DNA from: JAVVUJ01 sp964461765
GTDB lineage: Bacteria; Bacillota; Clostridia; Peptostreptococcales; Anaerovoracaceae
NCBI GenBank assembly: GCA_964461765.1
Contig: CAYWVS010000040.1
Coordinates: 1-26,052, forward strand
Reading direction: 5' to 3'
DNA length: 26,052 bases
In this document: piece after piece, positions 9,154-16,168 of the stretch
Position numbering within the stretch: the first letter of the stretch is position 1
Layout of the letters: each line of letters opens with the position of its first letter
Translations under genes and position numbers: made by a program
Notes under the pieces: model-generated
The model's input: only the letters and a program-made list of their open reading frames with translations
The model's database searches: none
What the model was told of the DNA's origin: nothing

Positions 9154-12098
9154 TGTAAACCTCCGTTCTCAACACCCTTAATCATCCGCTTGCGCCGTTT
9201 GGGGTCGATGGCAATTTCCACATATTGAAGCCCGATCACCAATAAGTAGGTGATTACAAAATAGATGATTGCGGTGCAAATAAGAGGGAAAAACGCCTCA
9301 TATGTGCGGCTTCGGATTATGTCACTTGCCTTGGTGAGGTCTTGTATTGCTATGTATCCTACCACCGATGTCATCTTCACCATGGATATAAATTCACCCT
9401 TGAACACGGGGATGATCTGCCTTGCGGCTTGTGGTAAGACAATTTTTAAGAAGGTCTCAAGCTTATTAAATCCAATGGCTTTTGCTGCCTCTACTTGCCC
9501 ATGATCCACGGCCATGATTGCAGTTCTAAACATCTCACTGGAATAAGCGGCAAAGTTTAGGGAGAACCCAAGCACTGCGATCAGCAGCGGCAAAACATCC
9601 ACACTGGCAAATAAAATGTAGTAAAGGATCATTAGGATCACCACAATGGGGGTTCCCTGAATGATACGCACATAGATTTTAGCGGGAGTATGGATAAGTT
9701 TTTTTCTTGACATCCTTGCGGCACATACCATTGTCCCAAGCAGAGTACCACCCAGAAGCGACAAAATGGAAATCACAAGGGTTACAGCAAGGCCGTTTAC
9801 GATCAGCTTGTAACGATCCTCCACAATAAAGGTTTTATTGAAGCTGTCTTTAAAATCATCTATAAAGGAAGTATTGTCTATCTTTGCATTCGTTGTCCTA
9901 ACAAGAACCATTTCACCCCCTGAAAATATTGGCTCTGTAAATAAAACGGACTTTTTTTTCTCTTCGGAAGCGGTAAGGCAAGCTGTAGCAACATCCGCTT
10001 TGTTTGAGTTTACCGTCTCAAAAATACCGGAGGTATCCACATCGGTAATATCTAAGCTATAACCTAGCATTTTAGCGATGTGATGCACAAGCTCAATATC
10101 ATATCCCACAATGACATTGTCTTTTACATACACAAATGGAGCGCCTGCCTGGGTGGTGGTAGCAACCCGCAAAACTCCTTTTTCCCCGGAAAGCTCAAAA
10201 TCCGGAAGAGTTTTTGCATGTTCATCGTCCCCAAACCATTTGCTCTGCAAAGCTTGCAGCTCTCCATTTTCTTTCATGATCTTTATGGCACCGGAAATTT
10301 CCTCATTTAATGCATCGTTGCCCTTCTTTAAAGCCATGGCATAATCCACCATATTGAATGGCGGTAGGGCGACAACCGCACTGGTTTCCTTCTCAAAATT
10401 TCTGGCAATCATCTCATCTAATACGATGGCGTCAACCTTTTGATTCAGCAGCACCTGAAGAAGATCCGGGTTGCTGTTATAATATTTGGGGGTCACATTC
10501 ACTTGTTTTCTTAGGTTGTCGACCATTACGGACCCGGTGATACAGCCTACATCTTTGCCTTCAAGCTCTTGTATTGTGGCAAATTCAGGCACAAGAGAAT
10601 TTTCGCTCTTTTGGGCAAGCAGCATCTGCGGATTTAAAAAATACTGCTGGCTGAAATCTACGCTTAGCTCCCTCTCATCGGTACGGGTCATATTGGAAAT
10701 AATAACGTCAGATTTGCCCGATTGCAGGGATGCTATAACGCCGGCAAACTTCATATTTTGAAACTCCGGGATAAAACCCATGTCATAACACAGCTTGCGA
10801 GCCAGCTCAATGTCAATTCCTGCAAATTCATTATCCAGCACGAAACACATAGGCTCCATATCAGCAGAAATGGCTATTTTAAGCGTTTCTCCGCTTTCCC
10901 GCTGGGGCACATCAACCGGACGGTATGCTGAACCGTCGGTTTTCACCCAATGGGAGACGATTTCATCCAATGTCCCATCCGCCTTATACTGTGACAGTAG
11001 CGTGTCGATCTGATCCAGTAGCTCGCGTTTGCCTTTCGCCACCGCAACGGCGGCACCTTCACTGGTCAAAGGTTGACCTACGATCTCCAGGCTTTTGTTT
11101 TCCATCACAAACCGCTCTAAAGTGGTTTCATTGGCAATCATAAAGTCGATCTTGCCCGCCTTTAATGCCGCCAGTATATCGCTATAATTATCAAAACTGC
11201 GCCGTACCGCTTTTGGGTATTGCTGCTCCATCACTGTTTCACCTAAGCTGCCGGTCATTACGCCTACAGTGGCGGTTTCAAGTTTTGATTTGTAATCTAT
11301 ATCTTCCAGGCCGGAATACATTTCCTTGCGAATGATGAGTGCAACATCAGACACAAGATAAGGCTCTGATAACAGCATGTTCTCCCGCCGCTCCGGGGTT
11401 GCATTCATATTTGAGATAATCACATCGATTTTACCCGATATGCCTGCGGGAACCAAAACGTCGTAGTTCATGATTTCAAACTTCACCTTCATGCCAAGGT
11501 GTTGGGCAAGTCGGTAGGCAAACTCCGCATCAAAACCAACCACTTCTCCGTCCTTGATATAGTTAAAAGGCTGATTCAGAGCATCAAGTCCGACCATGAG
11601 GGTTTCACCTGTTGAGGGATTTTGCACGGGCATCTCCTCTTTTGCTTCTATGATCCAGCGATTATACATTTCTTCGTATGTACCGTTGGATAGATAGTCT
11701 GCAATAAATGCATTGATTTTCTGCATGAGTTGGTCGTTACCGAGCTTGCTGCCTACGACAATATCAACGGTGCCAAGACGATCGGGCAACACAAATAAGT
11801 CGGGGTTGTTGGCAACCACGTAGTCCAGATTGGGTCTATTGTATGTAAATCCATCTAACTTTCCTTTTTGCACCGCCAGATACCCATCCGACAGTTGATT
11901 AAAATATTTTATCTCACAATTGGTAAACTGCTCTGCAAGCATATCGGCTGCCGCCGTACCTGCGGTACCTCCCAGAACATAGTTTTCTGAATTGAGCTCG
12001 TGTACGCTGCTGATTGTTGCTGTGTCTGTGCCGCAACTGCTCAGCAGCCCCACCGCAAAAATCAATAAAGCACAGATAAGCTTCCTTTTCGTTTTCAT
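9150..12098 (-). CDS. Lipoprotein with tandem amino-acid-binding domains fused to an ABC permease
   Basis: 982 residues. A lipoprotein signal ends in LLSSC (Cys22). Then come a C-terminal-lobe-like piece of a family-3 solute-binding protein (about 38-150), two complete binding domains (about 165-390 and 405-625, each with the GxDxExA pattern and ISNMxxTxER), and an N-terminal-lobe-like piece (about 640-738; YDIEL, then CLTASEEKKKSVLFTEP). Residues about 760-965 are a HisM/GlnP-type permease with the EAA loop EAAKAIGF...LPQA (870-891). Start ATG 12098 has AGAGGG upstream. As these permeases dimerise, one transporter would present at least four complete binding domains. Known family role: import of polar amino acids. 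Inference: it senses or supplies amino acids for the NRPS. It is the first gene of the operon and is coupled to the ATPase gene. Confidence 0.93.
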   Translation of the reverse strand: MKTKRKLICALLIFAVGLLSSCGTDTATISSVHELNSENYVLGGTAGTAAADMLAEQFTNCEIKYFNQLSDGYLAVQKGKLDGFTYNRPNLDYVVANNPDLFVLPDRLGTVDIVVGSKLGNDQLMQKINAFIADYLSNGTYEEMYNRWIIEAKEEMPVQNPSTGETLMVGLDALNQPFNYIKDGEVVGFDAEFAYRLAQHLGMKVKFEIMNYDVLVPAGISGKIDVIISNMNATPERRENMLLSEPYLVSDVALIIRKEMYSGLEDIDYKSKLETATVGVMTGSLGETVMEQQYPKAVRRSFDNYSDILAALKAGKIDFMIANETTLERFVMENKSLEIVGQPLTSEGAAVAVAKGKRELLDQIDTLLSQYKADGTLDEIVSHWVKTDGSAYRPVDVPQRESGETLKIAISADMEPMCFVLDNEFAGIDIELARKLCYDMGFIPEFQNMKFAGVIASLQSGKSDVIISNMTRTDERELSVDFSQQYFLNPQMLLAQKSENSLVPEFATIQELEGKDVGCITGSVMVDNLRKQVNVTPKYYNSNPDLLQVLLNQKVDAIVLDEMIARNFEKETSAVVALPPFNMVDYAMALKKGNDALNEEISGAIKIMKENGELQALQSKWFGDDEHAKTLPDFELSGEKGVLRVATTTQAGAPFVYVKDNVIVGYDIELVHHIAKMLGYSLDITDVDTSGIFETVNSNKADVATACLTASEEKKKSVLFTEPIFSGGEMVLVRTTNAKIDNTSFIDDFKDSFNKTFIVEDRYKLIVNGLAVTLVISILSLLGGTLLGTMVCAARMSRKKLIHTPAKIYVRIIQGTPIVVILMILYYILFASVDVLPLLIAVLGFSLNFAAYSSEMFRTAIMAVDHGQVEAAKAIGFNKLETFLKIVLPQAARQIIPVFKGEFISMVKMTSVVGYIAIQDLTKASDIIRSRTYEAFFPLICTAIIYFVITYLLVIGLQYVEIAIDPKRRKRMIKGVENGGLQ

Positions 12099-12183
12099 TT
12101 AGGCCCTCTTTCTGTTTTTCAATTGAAATGCTTTTACGAGAAAGGGCTTTCGCTTCATTAACAGCCTCTATCTCTTTGAGTTT

Positions 12184-12202
12184 GTGATACATATAGTATC
12201 AC
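12184..12202. promoter_or_regulatory. Palindromic operator, copy 1 (over the operon promoter)
   Basis: GTGATACATATAGTATCAC is a palindrome with 7-bp arms around five bases. Its GATAC-N5-GTATC core recurs at 12264-12278 in the opposite orientation (a 15-bp perfect inverted pair). It overlaps the -10 box of the minus-strand promoter, as expected of a repressor site. The binding protein is not identifiable from this window. Confidence 0.7.
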
Positions 12203-12221
12203 AATTTGATAAACTCTTCAA
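12193..12221 (-). promoter_or_regulatory. Promoter of the transporter/partner-switch/NRPS operon
   Basis: On the minus strand TTGAAG (12216-12221) is followed after exactly 17 bp by TACTAT (12193-12198). Transcription would start near 12186, leaving an 88-base leader before ATG 12098. Spacer and hexamers mirror the divergent promoter. Confidence 0.65.
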
Positions 12222-12242
12222 GACAAAATTTCGATTTCCCTC

Positions 12243-12271
12243 TTGAATACTTATGCACATTCCGATACTAT
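12243..12271 (+). promoter_or_regulatory. Promoter of the divergent kinase gene
   Basis: TTGAAT (12243-12248), a 17-bp spacer, then TACTAT (12266-12271). The -10 box lies inside the second operator copy. Start of transcription is expected near 12278, so the kinase mRNA would have a leader of about 65 bases to ATG 12345. Confidence 0.65.
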
Positions 12272-12278
12272 ATGTATC
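12264..12278. promoter_or_regulatory. Palindromic operator, copy 2 (over the kinase promoter)
   Basis: GATACTATATGTATC is the exact reverse complement of bases 12186-12200. It covers the -10 box of the plus-strand promoter. The two operator centres are 78 bp apart, so one regulator could control both directions together. Confidence 0.7.
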
Positions 12279-12344
12279 ATAGATGTAAGGAGGGAACAAA
12301 TTATAAACGAGATTGTCTGTGTGGAGGATAACGGAGCAAATCGT

Positions 12345-12752
12345 ATGAAAAAAGCGGAAAGAACGGTGAAAGCCATAGATGATAATCTATACACAATTAT
12401 GCAGTTTGTAGACGATACCATACTTCCCTATATGGCTGATAAGAAAAAACGGCAGATGATTGGTCTTGCAGTGGAAGAGGTGTATATTAACATTGCCCAC
12501 TATGGATACCCGGATGAGATCGGAGATGTCTGCCTGTCCATCGAAGCAGGTGATGATAGCATAACCATCAGGTTTAGCGACAGTGGTATCCCCTTTAATC
12601 CGCTGGAGAAAACGATTGAAAGTAAACCCTCGGATTTAAGGGTTGGCGGCCATGGAATACAGCTAGTTCGTAAGATTATGGATACTGTGAGTTATGAATA
12701 TAAAGATAATAAGAATATACTCACCATGACGGTGAAAGGCGGTAGGAACTAG
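12345..12752 (+). CDS. Stand-alone anti-sigma-type serine kinase (SpoIIAB/RsbW-like HATPase)
   Basis: 135 residues from ATG 12345, with GGAG eight bases upstream. A complete, canonical HATPase_c domain: N-box AVEEVYINIAHYGYP (42-56), G1 box DSGIPFNP (79-86) and G2 box GGHGIQLVRKIMD (101-113), ending in ILTM as in RsbW-like proteins. In known systems it binds and phosphorylates a STAS protein and, when free, holds a sigma factor or another client. It is divergent from the NRPS operon and shares the operator arrangement, so it is probably co-regulated and the free kinase of the switch. The frame is open upstream to 12243, and an ideal AAGGAGGG (12287-12294) precedes in-frame ATT and ATA codons at 12300 and 12303, so a non-AUG start is possible. 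No sigma factor lies nearby. Confidence 0.92.
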   Translation: MKKAERTVKAIDDNLYTIMQFVDDTILPYMADKKKRQMIGLAVEEVYINIAHYGYPDEIGDVCLSIEAGDDSITIRFSDSGIPFNPLEKTIESKPSDLRVGGHGIQLVRKIMDTVSYEYKDNKNILTMTVKGGRN

Positions 12753-12759
12753 TTTGAGG

Positions 12760-12812
12760 GGTAACACAGGGGGGCGGTTCTCTTGTTCAAAAGAACCGTC
12801 CCCTTGCGTCTT
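12760..12812. repeat. Palindromic intergenic repeat, copy 1
   Basis: A long hairpin with arms close to GGGG(A)CGGTTCTT and AAGAACCGTCCCC, with GGTAACACAGG at its left edge. It lies between two convergent genes and could end both transcripts, although no clear T-run follows. The same sequence recurs at 13807-13850. Sequences of this kind are common between genes of Clostridia. Confidence 0.8.
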
Positions 12813-12834
12813 TGGAGGCTCTGCTTCCTTTTAA

Positions 12835-13620
12835 TTAGTCCAGTTCCTTAAATCCGGACCACACCTTTTTTTTCGGGATGTTAAAACTGTAAGATTGTTC
12901 TCCGATTGAGGCTTCAAAATAATAGTTTTCTTCTGACCAGATTTCTTGGAAGTTTCTTGCTTTATCTGAAGCGGGTACCTTTGTTATTACCTCTGTTTTT
13001 TCAATGTATTCAAGCTTTACACCCATCTGCTTTTCAATGCCGAACTTGAGAATGTTATCAACAGTTGCTTTTACTGCTCCTGCTGCAACCTCCACCGACG
13101 CTTTTGTCGCGTTCTCAATTACTTGTGTTTTTCTATAGTCCACAGTTACATCTACTGAAGTTGAACATACTATCTGAACCTCTACATTGCTTGGTACATG
13201 GTGTTTTGCACCAAGTACCTCAATATACTTGATTTTTGCTTCAGGAACATCGGCAACATAACCGCTAGTCACAAGAAGGGGGTTGATATTTTGATTGCTA
13301 ATCCACCGGTCATAATTGAAAGTTGAGGTATTTGGGCTTCCGAGCTTTTGTATTTCAAAGCTTGAGCACAACCAATCAGACCCGCCATACATACAATCCG
13401 ACCGCACGTCTATTTTATAAATATCACCAAAGTCTTGCATACCAAAATCAATATTAAATGAATTGGTTTCATTTCTTTCAAATGCATTGCCGCTTATGTA
13501 TCCGTTCAATCTTTTTTCCTCTGAAATCCCCTTTGGACCATAAAGCTTAATGAAGATATTGGAGTCTGTGCCTGCGAGAAACTGATCCCCTGTTTTTACC
13601 TTAAATCGATAAATTGCCAT
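12835..13620 (-). CDS. PLAT/LH2-domain protein
   Basis: 261 residues, with AAGGAGG upstream of ATG 13620. Residues 3-95 fit the PLAT/LH2 beta-sandwich known from lipoxygenases, lipases and polycystins: YRFKVKTGD, AGTDSNIFIKLYGPKG, a central NSFNIDFGMQDFGDIYKIDV stretch and GGSDWLCSSFEI. The rest (about 100-261) is a beta-rich region with an alternating T/V/E stretch (about 150-210) that I do not recognise; a pore-forming-protein-like fold is possible but unproven. No signal peptide is visible, so it is probably cytoplasmic or released by another route. PLAT domains mediate membrane or protein contact. It has its own promoter and is bracketed by two repeat copies. Confidence 0.85.
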   Translation of the reverse strand: MAIYRFKVKTGDQFLAGTDSNIFIKLYGPKGISEEKRLNGYISGNAFERNETNSFNIDFGMQDFGDIYKIDVRSDCMYGGSDWLCSSFEIQKLGSPNTSTFNYDRWISNQNINPLLVTSGYVADVPEAKIKYIEVLGAKHHVPSNVEVQIVCSTSVDVTVDYRKTQVIENATKASVEVAAGAVKATVDNILKFGIEKQMGVKLEYIEKTEVITKVPASDKARNFQEIWSEENYYFEASIGEQSYSFNIPKKKVWSGFKELD

Positions 13621-13644
13621 ATTTGTTATCCTCCTTTAATACAT

Positions 13645-13669
13645 ATATTCAGATTTAATTTCTGAATAT
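13645..13669. promoter_or_regulatory. Palindrome in the leader of the PLAT gene
   Basis: ATATTCAGA and TCTGAATAT form perfect 9-bp arms around seven bases, between the promoter and the ribosome site of the PLAT gene. It could be an operator or an RNA hairpin. Confidence 0.5.
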
Positions 13670-13682
13670 TCAATTTAATTTA

Positions 13683-13711
13683 ATTATACATAAATTTTTT
13701 TGAATAGTAAA
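13683..13711 (-). promoter_or_regulatory. Promoter of the PLAT gene
   Basis: On the minus strand TTTACT (13706-13711), a 17-bp spacer and a perfect TATAAT (13683-13688). It lies about 65 bp before ATG 13620. Confidence 0.65.
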
Positions 13712-13806
13712 GTTTTTTTGTTTTATTTGACATCTCAGAAACTGTATAATTTATTATGCTTTTCACCTCCCCTCTTCATAGTTTTGCCTTTGCTTTTTAG
13801 GTAGCA

Positions 13807-13850
13807 CGGGGGAGGGTAACACAAAAGAACCGTCCCCCTGTGTTCAATGT
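13807..13850. repeat. Palindromic intergenic repeat, copy 2 (shortened)
   Basis: Contains GGTAACACAAAAGAACCGT and then CCCCCTGTGTT. Compared with the copy at 12760 it lacks most of the left arm, keeping only the outer AACACA/TGTGTT and the right arm. It lies on the far side of the PLAT gene from copy 1. Confidence 0.75.
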
Positions 13851-13877
13851 TCAGTATGTTCTCAGTAATAACTATGC

Positions 13878-13906
13878 TTGATTTTATGCCCCTAATACTA
13901 TAAAAT
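13878..13906 (+). promoter_or_regulatory. Promoter of the yjdF transcript
   Basis: TTGATT (13878-13883), a 17-bp spacer, TAAAAT (13901-13906). Transcription would begin near 13913, just where the leader RNA stem starts. Confidence 0.6.
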
Positions 13907-13912
13907 AATAAT

Positions 13913-13998
13913 ACAAAGATAAAAACACAGTTCCGGTTGGTAGTCCGGACGCAGAATAATCTGTCAGTAACCTGCCTCCTTGGTTGTCCGTTCTTTGT
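13913..13998 (+). ncRNA. Probable yjdF riboswitch (azaaromatic-responsive leader RNA)
   Basis: The leader has a closing stem ACAAAG (13913-13918) with CTTTGT (13993-13998) and inner pairings such as TCCGG/CCGGA and ACC/GGT. It sits directly upstream of the ribosome site (AAGGAGG, 14011-14017) of a YjdF-family gene. Known from the family: yjdF genes of Firmicutes are commonly preceded by the yjdF motif, which senses azaaromatic compounds and frees the ribosome site. The assignment rests on gene context plus visible structure; I could not run a covariance model. Confidence 0.7.
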
Positions 13999-14025
13999 GA
14001 GAAACACTTTAAGGAGGATTTCTTC

Positions 14026-14445
14026 ATGGAAAAGACTATTTCAAAGCTAACGGTGTTCTTTGAGGAACCATTTTGGATTGGTATCTACGAGCGTGAATTT
14101 GCTGGAACATATGAAGCCTGCAAGATTACATTTGGTGCCGAGCCCAAAGATTATGAGGTCTATGAGTTTATGCTCACCAACTTCGGCCAACTTCGGTTTA
14201 GCCCATCGCTTGAAGCCACAACCATCATTAAAAAGCGTATCAACCCCAAGCGGATGCAACGTGAGATAAGCAAACAATTGCAGACCTCAGGAGTTGGTAC
14301 TAAGGCACAACAAGCATTGAAACTTCAGCAAGAGCAAGGTAAAATGGAGCGAAAAATTCAATCTCGTGAACAGCGTGATGCTGAAAAAGAATTTAAATTT
14401 AATTTACGACAAGAGAAACGAAAAGCGAAGCACAGGGGGCATTAG
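14026..14445 (+). CDS. yjdF: YjdF-family protein (DUF2992)
   Basis: 139 residues from ATG 14026, with AAGGAGG eight bases upstream. It begins SKLTVFFEEPFWIGIYER, carries FGAEPKDYEVYEF and then KKRINPKRMQREISKQL with GVGTKAQQALKLQQEQ, and ends in a highly charged helical tail; all are typical of Bacillus YjdF (DUF2992). The molecular function is not known. The family is linked by its riboswitch to sensing of, and probably protection from, toxic planar nitrogen heterocycles. It stands as a single-gene unit with its own promoter, leader RNA and terminator. Confidence 0.92.
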   Translation: MEKTISKLTVFFEEPFWIGIYEREFAGTYEACKITFGAEPKDYEVYEFMLTNFGQLRFSPSLEATTIIKKRINPKRMQREISKQLQTSGVGTKAQQALKLQQEQGKMERKIQSREQRDAEKEFKFNLRQEKRKAKHRGH

Positions 14446-14730
14446 TTCCCTGTGCTTTTTAATTGAGACTATTATGGCTGTCAAATCTGTATCTTTTTTA
14501 ATTTTAAGCAGAATATCAATGGGGGGTTTTGAAATTAAATTAGGCACAGCGGTGCTGCCAATATGGCTAATACGTAAAGCAACATCCCCGAAAATACATT
14601 CTAGAAACGCTTTTTCTTCAAGGTATGCTTGCGCGTAGGCTGGACTATAATCAGCAAGTATTACTGGATATAATCTCCCTAATCTCTCTGATTCACTTTC
14701 TTTTGATACATCGCTAAAATGACTTTTCAT
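14404..14730 (-). pseudogene. GrpB-family (UPF0157) nucleotidyltransferase-like protein, 3' end lost
   Basis: Starts at ATG 14730 (GGGAGG upstream). The first about 80 residues are typical of the GrpB family: a PVxLxDYSPxYxxxYxxE region, then ISHIGSTAVPNLISKPPIDILL, the conserved core of this nucleotidyltransferase-like fold. Full-length members have about 170 residues. Here the homology stops near 14470, and the frame then reads into the yjdF terminator and the antisense of yjdF, ending at 14404. The C-terminal half is missing, so it is probably a non-functional remnant. Biochemical role of the family is uncertain. Confidence 0.75.
14428..14460 (+). terminator. Rho-independent terminator of yjdF
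   Basis: AAGCACAGGG pairs perfectly with CCCTGTGCTT around a 10-base loop, followed by TTT. The yjdF stop codon (14443-14445) lies in the loop, so the last codons form the left arm. Confidence 0.85.
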
Positions 14731-14811
14731 AAATAATAATCCTCCCACCAAATATAAATTCGTTTCTGTATCGCAAATACTTGCTTTCGATACAGGGGTC
14801 GCTCATTTTAT

Positions 14812-15264
14812 TTATGAACAAAATGAAACCTTTTGACCGCACACTTGATACCAATCACTGGTTTCAACAAAGGAGTCATTAATTATTTGAAGCCCCAAGC
14901 TTTCCATTGTGGTTAGTAATGTAGAATGACTAAACGGGGTGAAGTGAAGTAAACTTTCGTATAACAACACTTGATTATCCGGATGAATCTCTTGTAACAA
15001 TATTTCTACTTCTGATTGTTGCTCCATTTCATTTAGCTTCCAATGATATAGTGGTATATATTCGCAATCATTGTGGCTCAATTTGTTATATACAGAAAAT
15101 CGTTTTTTCTCTTTTATTGCTTTATCCCAATTACGTGTTTCAATGACAAGGGTTCCATTATGTGAAAGCATATGAATTAGTGAAGAAATATTGCGTTTTC
15201 TTTCCGTTGCGTTAACAGAATGCACAATTGAGTTTCCTGTACAAAGCACAATATCAAACGTAGA
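14812..15264 (-). pseudogene. SAM-dependent methyltransferase, C-terminal fragment
   Basis: About 150 residues with no N-terminus. It begins at STFDIVLCTGNSIVH, matching the motif II/III region of class I methyltransferases; LSHNGTLVIETRNWD follows, and the rest is a typical beta-rich C-terminal half. The SAM-binding GxGxG motif expected about 60 residues earlier is absent. Upstream of about 15265 the sequence is zeta toxin instead, so a deletion has joined the two genes. No ribosome site precedes the fragment; a GTG at 15249 is the first possible start. Confidence 0.75.
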
Positions 15265-15719
15265 AATGAATTATCATAGATATGACATATATCACAAATT
15301 GATAAGAGCTCGGGCAGTAACGCTAAGGCCTTGTGGTATCTATATATAATTTTTTCTACTGGCACATCATGCCCCCCAGCTTGTACTCTGGCCTTTACCC
15401 TTGCAACATTGATCAGAGGCTCAAAAGTCAATACATAAATACACCTAATAAAATATCCTCTTTCCTTTGCCCTTTTCAATAACTTTAAGTTCCTATCTGT
15501 CGATAGAACGGTTTCAAATGTAAAGCTTGTTTGCTCATCAATATACTTGTTTCGTAGCTCATCCACCAAAATAGCTGCTTCCATATCGGAACAATGGCTA
15601 CTTTTTTTGATATTATCAGCATTTGTATACGGCTCTATGATATTGGTCATTGCAGTAATTGTGCTCTTACCTGATCCATTTGGTCCAGCAAATATAATAA
15701 TCTCAGGCTTTTTAATCAT
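15177..15719 (-). pseudogene. Zeta-toxin-like P-loop kinase, C-terminus replaced by foreign frame
   Basis: From ATG 15719 (AAAGGGG upstream): IIIFAGPNGSGKST (7-20) is the Walker A loop, TFETVLST (67-74) is the substrate region and RVxARVQAGGHDVP (108-120) is the lid typical of short zeta-like kinases. In the family these phosphorylate UDP-N-acetylglucosamine or other nucleotide sugars. Homology holds to HIYDNS (residue 151, near 15267); the remaining about 30 codons read out of frame through the methyltransferase remnant. Roughly 20-30 C-terminal residues are lost, so activity is uncertain. It overlaps the upstream small gene by eight bases, as in a toxin-antitoxin pair. Confidence 0.75.
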
Positions 15720-15936
15720 TATCAATTCCCCTTTCAGGGTATTCAATATACTCCCTACTTCCATTAGGATATTCTAAATACGGTGCTTTTTTTACTGGGT
15801 CAAATTTAGGTATTGGCAATCCTTTAATTTTTTTTATTTCATTTTCTATTCTAACTGCTTCTTTAAAGCGTTCTGTCAGTTCGTCGTCAGAAACACCACA
15901 GGTAGAGTCTAATTCGTTTAATTCAGTCTTATCCAT
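15712..15936 (-). CDS. Small acidic protein upstream of zeta toxin, probable antitoxin
   Basis: 74 residues, starting MDKTELNELDSTCGVSDDEL and ending in a Pro/Tyr-rich segment. It is rich in Asp and Glu, with a central helix (LTERFKEAVRIENEIKKIKG). It overlaps the start of the zeta-like gene by eight bases and has its own promoter. Small genes in this position with PIPKFDPVKKxPYLEYP-like tails are usual partners of short zeta-type kinases. The antitoxin role is inferred from position; no DNA-binding motif is obvious. Confidence 0.7.
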   Translation of the reverse strand: MDKTELNELDSTCGVSDDELTERFKEAVRIENEIKKIKGLPIPKFDPVKKAPYLEYPNGSREYIEYPERGIDND

Positions 15937-15992
15937 GAGATTTTTACCCCCATTTCTATGAGTATTTACGATTTTGTTACTTTAATAAATTT

Positions 15993-16021
15993 AGTATACC
16001 ATTTTTCCATTCTAAACTCAA
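15993..16021 (-). promoter_or_regulatory. Promoter of the antitoxin/zeta pair
   Basis: On the minus strand TTGAGT (16016-16021), a 17-bp spacer and TATACT (15993-15998), about 57 bp before ATG 15936. Confidence 0.6.
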
Positions 16022-16168
16022 TTATTTCAATTTTATATGTGATTAACTTATGATAATGTCACTATATAATTCACTTGAGATAATGCCCTTTTTGAAATAC
16101 AATCTAAATATGATAGAAGGATATATAACATTGTCACAAAAGGTGCTAATCGCTTCCCGTATTAGTTC

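Noticed and set aside
11914..12192. A minus-strand frame overlapping the start of the binding-protein/permease gene (MYHKLKEIEAVNEAK...)
   Set aside because: Its ATG lies upstream of the predicted transcription start, inside the operator, and most of it is out of frame within the certain lipoprotein gene.
12345..12752. A classical RsbW with a nearby sigma factor
   Set aside because: No sigma-factor gene was found on either strand within the window, so a sigma client is not claimed.
13735..14007. A 90-codon minus-strand frame
   Set aside because: It runs antisense through the repeat and the yjdF leader RNA, which explain the conservation of this stretch better.
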